Of a stretch of 7,069 bases of DNA, positions 4,859 through 7,069 are shown piece after piece. The DNA lies in assembly GCA_023248365.1 (NCBI GenBank), contig JAHFER010000081.1, positions 1 through 7,069 of the forward strand, read 5' to 3'. Both the position numbers and the translations under genes were made by a program. Origin of the DNA: Nitrospirota bacterium. GTDB taxonomy: Bacteria; Nitrospirota; 9FT-COMBO-42-15; HDB-SIOI813. Numbering within the stretch: the first letter of the stretch is position 1; every line of letters begins with the position of its first letter. Below the pieces are notes generated by a model. It was not told where the DNA came from and searched no databases. It saw only the letters and a list, made by a program, of their open reading frames with translations.

Positions 4859-5540
4859 TCCTTGTTTCTTCATCTATCCGCCCATCAACCATCTTCAGTA
4901 TCCTGTCTGTCTGAAGGGCGAGTTTTTCATTGTGTGTTACAACTATAAAGGTTGTGTTGAATTCATGATTGATCTTTTTGAGGAGTTCAAAGATCTCTTC
5001 GCCTGTATGGGTGTCGAGGTTTCCGGTGGGTTCATCTGCAAGTATAATTTCAGGGGTGTTGATTAATGACCTGGCAATTGCAACACGCTGTTGTTCGCCC
5101 CCTGAAAGCTCGCCTGGCCTGTGTTTCATGCGATCCTGCAAGCCGACTTTTGCAAGTAGTTCTTCTGCCATATTCATTGCATCTTTCCTGTCCCTTTTAT
5201 GAATGATTGCGGGCATCATGACATTTTCAAAGGCTGTAAACTCCGGAAGGAGGTGATGGAACTGGAATATAAAGCCAATCTTGCTATTGCGGAAGGACGC
5301 AAGTTCCATATCAGATTTTTCACAGATGTTTATTCCGCTGAATATTACCTCACCTGTGGTCGGCCTGTCGAGTGTACCAAGGATGTTTAGAAGTGTACTC
5401 TTCCCAACGCCGGAAGCGCCCATAATGGAGATCATCTCTCCCTGAAGTATGGTTATATCAATCCCCCTAAGGATGTTGAGTTCCTTCCCGTCTAAGGAAT
5501 AACTCCTGTGTAAGTTTCTTGTGATTAATAGTTCTTTCAT
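4848..5540 (-). CDS. lolD: Lipoprotein-releasing ABC transporter ATPase LolD
   Basis: This 230-residue ATPase belongs to the LolD/MacB-type ABC family; it powers extraction of lipoproteins from the outer leaflet of the inner membrane by the LolC/E permease and transfer to LolA. All nucleotide-binding elements are present: Walker A GASGVGKST (41-49), Q-loop Gln93 in FQFHHLLPEF, signature LSGGEQQR (145-152), Walker B IILADE (165-170) with catalytic Glu170, the D-loop GNLD and the H-loop His203 in VTHN. Length is typical. The ATG follows the TAA of the small membrane-protein gene after only 3 bp and has at best a weak GAG-type ribosome-binding site, so translation is probably coupled. The LolC/E-family permease lies just upstream on the same strand, which supports Lol over other MacB-like ATPases. 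The 3' end overlaps the convergent unknown gene by 11 bp. Confidence 0.92.
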   Translation of the reverse strand: MKELLITRNLHRSYSLDGKELNILRGIDITILQGEMISIMGASGVGKSTLLNILGTLDRPTTGEVIFSGINICEKSDMELASFRNSKIGFIFQFHHLLPEFTAFENVMMPAIIHKRDRKDAMNMAEELLAKVGLQDRMKHRPGELSGGEQQRVAIARSLINTPEIILADEPTGNLDTHTGEEIFELLKKINHEFNTTFIVVTHNEKLALQTDRILKMVDGRIDEETRITP

Positions 5541-5543
5541 GTT

Positions 5544-5831
5544 TTACTCATTACTCTTACCTTTTTCCCGCCTGATGATTCCATGCTTCTCCGCCGTCTT
5601 CACTACTGTCTTCACCGTGCCTTCTATCGCCTCTTTTTTATTGTCGAGATTTTTCTTAATCTTGTCAGACTTATCTCCCATATACTCTGTTTTTTCCTTT
5701 ATAGTTTTTCCAACATTCTCAGACTTTTTCCCAAACCACCGCAGTTTATCGCCGCCGTTATACATGATGAAGACAATGACGATTGTTGCAATGATGATAA
5801 GATATATAAACATTTTTATTAACCGGAACAT
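5544..5831 (-). CDS. Small single-pass membrane protein, Lys-rich, unknown function
   Basis: The 95-residue product starts with MFRLIKMFIYLIII and has one strongly hydrophobic helix (about 7-23), followed by a highly charged, Lys/Glu-rich tail. The tail (about 27-95) has helix-forming, loosely repetitive stretches such as SENVGKTIKEKTEYMGDKSD and AIEGTVKTVVKTAEKHG, reminiscent in style of YtxH-like or apolipoprotein-like amphipathic proteins; no family is claimed. The ATG at 5831 is preferred because GGAGG (bases 5842-5846 on the + strand, read in reverse) lies 10 nt upstream. An in-frame GTG at 5873 would add 14 residues but has no ribosome-binding site and lies beside the G/C hairpin. The gene sits between lolC/E and lolD, 3 bp from lolD, so it is almost certainly co-transcribed with lolD. 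By that position it may have an envelope role. Confidence 0.7.
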   Translation of the reverse strand: MFRLIKMFIYLIIIATIVIVFIMYNGGDKLRWFGKKSENVGKTIKEKTEYMGDKSDKIKKNLDNKKEAIEGTVKTVVKTAEKHGIIRREKGKSNE

Positions 5832-5883
5832 ATTTTCTTTACCTCCATTGATTCGAAAATCATCTTTGCCCACCCTCCCCCTG

Positions 5884-5908
5884 ACCCCCTCCCGTCAAGG
5901 GAGGGGGT
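5884..5908. repeat. Strong G/C hairpin, REP-like, between the permease and small-protein genes
   Basis: ACCCCCTCCC (5884-5893) and GGGAGGGGGT (5899-5908) are perfect 10-bp arms around the loop GTCAA. A partial third copy of the C-rich arm precedes it (CACCCTCCCCCT, 5871-5882). In the direction of the lol transcript (minus strand) no T-run follows, so it is a poor intrinsic terminator. On the + strand it is followed by ATATTTTA. It resembles short intergenic palindromes scattered through many genomes. Confidence 0.6.
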
Positions 5909-5915
5909 ATATTTT

Positions 5916-5946
5916 ACGGACACGGACAACGGTCACGGTTCACGGT
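5916..5946 (-). repeat. ACGG/CCGT short-word array after the permease gene
   Basis: On the + strand ACGG begins at 5916, 5922, 5929, 5935 and 5942, with spacings of 6, 7, 6 and 7, so the array is also two diverged copies of a 13-nt unit (ACGGACACGGACA and ACGGTCACGGTTC). Read with the lol transcript it is a CCGT-word array starting just after the permease stop codon. It has no coding potential. It is the same style of element as the array between ssb and rpsR. Confidence 0.55.
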
Positions 5947-5950
5947 TTTA

Positions 5951-7069
5951 TCACTCATACCTCAACGCCTCCACCGGATCTAATTTCGCGGCCTGCCATG
6001 AGGGGTATAGGGTTGATAAAAGGCTTATGACTATTGCTGATAATGTAACAAGAAACATATCAAATATTCTGGCTTTCACAGGGATGTGGCTCAGGTAATA
6101 CACATCTGCGGGAAGTGAATAGAAGTGTTGAATTAACAGAGATATCCCGTAGCCAAGAGGAAGCCCTATTGCGGTACCGGTAATCCCGATAAGAATACCC
6201 TGTATTATAAATATCTTCATTATGCTGTACCTTGTTGCACCCATGGCCTTTAATATGGCAATCTCACGGGCCTTTTCTATAACCATCATAGTGAGCGTTC
6301 CGATGATATTGAATGCCGCTACAAGGACAATCAGTATTAATATTATGAACATGACTATCTTTTCCATTTGAAGGGCTGAGAAGAGGTTCCTGTTCATCTC
6401 CATCCAGTCTCTTGCCCAGTATGATTCTCCAAGGCTGGTCTCAATCTGCCGCGCAATCTTTTTTGCATTGAATATATTATCAACTCTAACGGCTATGGCG
6501 CTTACAACATCTCCGGTACTGAAAAAATCCTGTGCCTCTGATATTGATATATACGCCAGTTTGGAATCATACTCATACATACCGGAATCGAATATCCCCA
6601 CGACTACAAATCTCTTGAACTTTGGAACCATCCCCAAAGGACCTATACGTCCCATTGGAGAGACGATATTTATCGAATCACTCATTGTTACTGCAAGGTG
6701 TCTTGCCAGTTCCTGTCCAAGAATTATTCCGGGGTAATGTGTGCCTTCTATAGTATGTCCTGTACTGAGGTCATTTAATTTTCCAAGTTTAATGGTCTTT
6801 GAAATATCCGTTACCTTCCCTTCAAGCTGAGGGTCTATCCCCCTGATGACCGTACCCGTAGTGCTTATAGGAGATGTAAGCATAACCTCATTCTGGATAA
6901 AAGGTGCGGCAGATACTACATGAGGGATTTTTGCAATCTTTGACGATATTGCCATATACTCTGAAATACCGCTGCCCCTCAGCCCCTGTACAATCACATG
7001 GGCATTGGCCCCTAATATCTTATCGCGGAGGTCTTCTGAAAAACCTGTCATTACGGCAAGGGTGGCAAT
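5951..7069 (-). CDS. lolC: LolC/LolE-family lipoprotein-releasing permease, 5'-truncated by the window edge
   Basis: The frame is open to the last base, so the visible 372 residues lack the start. The ATG at 7051 is internal: the residues before it (IATLAV) and after it (MTGFSEDLRDKILG) match the end of the first membrane helix and the following segment of LolC/LolE. Missing are perhaps 30-45 residues with the cytoplasmic start and most of TM1. A MacB-type periplasmic domain spans about 20-235, with the family signature VPKFKRF and GIFDSGMYEYD at about 148-168. The C-terminal FtsX-type domain has three helices, about 238-263, 286-313 and 338-356, with the cytoplasmic coupling segment EKAREIAILKAMGAT between the first two and the end DPVEALRYE. 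It would act with LolD, encoded downstream, to release lipoproteins to LolA. Only one permease is visible, so LolC and LolE cannot be told apart, and a single-permease (LolF-like) system is possible. Confidence 0.9.
   Translation of the reverse strand: MATLAVMTGFSEDLRDKILGANAHVIVQGLRGSGISEYMAISSKIAKIPHVVSAAPFIQNEVMLTSPISTTGTVIRGIDPQLEGKVTDISKTIKLGKLNDLSTGHTIEGTHYPGIILGQELARHLAVTMSDSINIVSPMGRIGPLGMVPKFKRFVVVGIFDSGMYEYDSKLAYISISEAQDFFSTGDVVSAIAVRVDNIFNAKKIARQIETSLGESYWARDWMEMNRNLFSALQMEKIVMFIILILIVLVAAFNIIGTLTMMVIEKAREIAILKAMGATRYSIMKIFIIQGILIGITGTAIGLPLGYGISLLIQHFYSLPADVYYLSHIPVKARIFDMFLVTLSAIVISLLSTLYPSWQAAKLDPVEALRYE

Noticed and set aside
5832..5873. Upstream GTG start for the small membrane protein
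   Set aside because: It has no ribosome-binding site and would begin beside the hairpin repeat; the ATG at 5831 has GGAGG upstream and starts directly before the membrane helix.
5871..5946. CRISPR array or phage attachment site
   Set aside because: The words are 6-7 nt and degenerate, with no spacers, no cas gene and no integrase nearby.
5521..6030. Plus-strand open frame of 169 codons across the lolD to permease region
   Set aside because: It crosses three minus-strand genes and the repeat patch; the hydrophobic translation is the reverse of charged Lys/Glu codons.
7049..7051. ATG at 7051 as the true start of the permease
   Set aside because: The frame continues to the window end and the flanking residues match the conserved end of TM1, so the protein must start outside the window.

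Overview
The window is an AT-rich stretch of a bacterial chromosome. The bacterium is probably an anaerobic or facultative diderm (Gram-negative). A lipoprotein-releasing LolC/E-LolD system implies an outer membrane. A long RnfB-type polyferredoxin, with seven predicted [4Fe-4S] clusters, implies redox chemistry typical of anaerobes. The mix would suit a lineage such as Nitrospirota or a deltaproteobacterial group, but that is an impression from gene content, not a phylogenetic result.

Layout of the left half, all on the + strand. The C-terminal part of a DUF4438 protein (1-594) runs in from the left edge. A candidate sigma70 promoter and an rnfB-like gene (717-1739) follow. Next is the ribosomal/replication block rpsF (1815-2201), ssb (2215-2628) and rpsR (2775-3086). 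The rpsF ribosome-binding site can pair with an upstream anti-SD stretch, which suggests translational autoregulation. rplI, often the next gene in this block, is not here. In its place is a secreted DUF4015 putative glycoside hydrolase (3141-4358). That gene has its own extended -10 promoter, placed so that the predicted transcript starts on the GTG start codon (leaderless), with a near-perfect palindrome over the -35. A weak terminator and a Trp-rich protein of unknown function (4442-4858) end the + strand block.

Right half, minus strand, reading leftward from the right edge. A LolC/LolE-family permease without its N-terminus (5951-7069) comes first. It is followed by an intergenic patch with a strong G/C-rich hairpin and an ACGG-word array. 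Then come a small single-pass, Lys-rich membrane protein (5544-5831) and the ATPase lolD (4848-5540). The 3' ends of lolD and the unknown + strand gene overlap by 11 bp, so the two transcription units converge with no spacer.

The rpsF, ssb and rpsR products serve the ribosome and DNA replication. LolC/E and LolD together would extract lipoproteins from the inner membrane. RnfB would pass electrons from ferredoxin, but no other Rnf gene is adjacent. No mobile element, CRISPR array, tRNA or rRNA was seen, and no gene-free stretch exceeds 300 bases. The more unusual signals are in the intergenic DNA: short-word arrays, the SD-masking leader and the leaderless promoter. I see no clear case for an entirely new multi-gene system.
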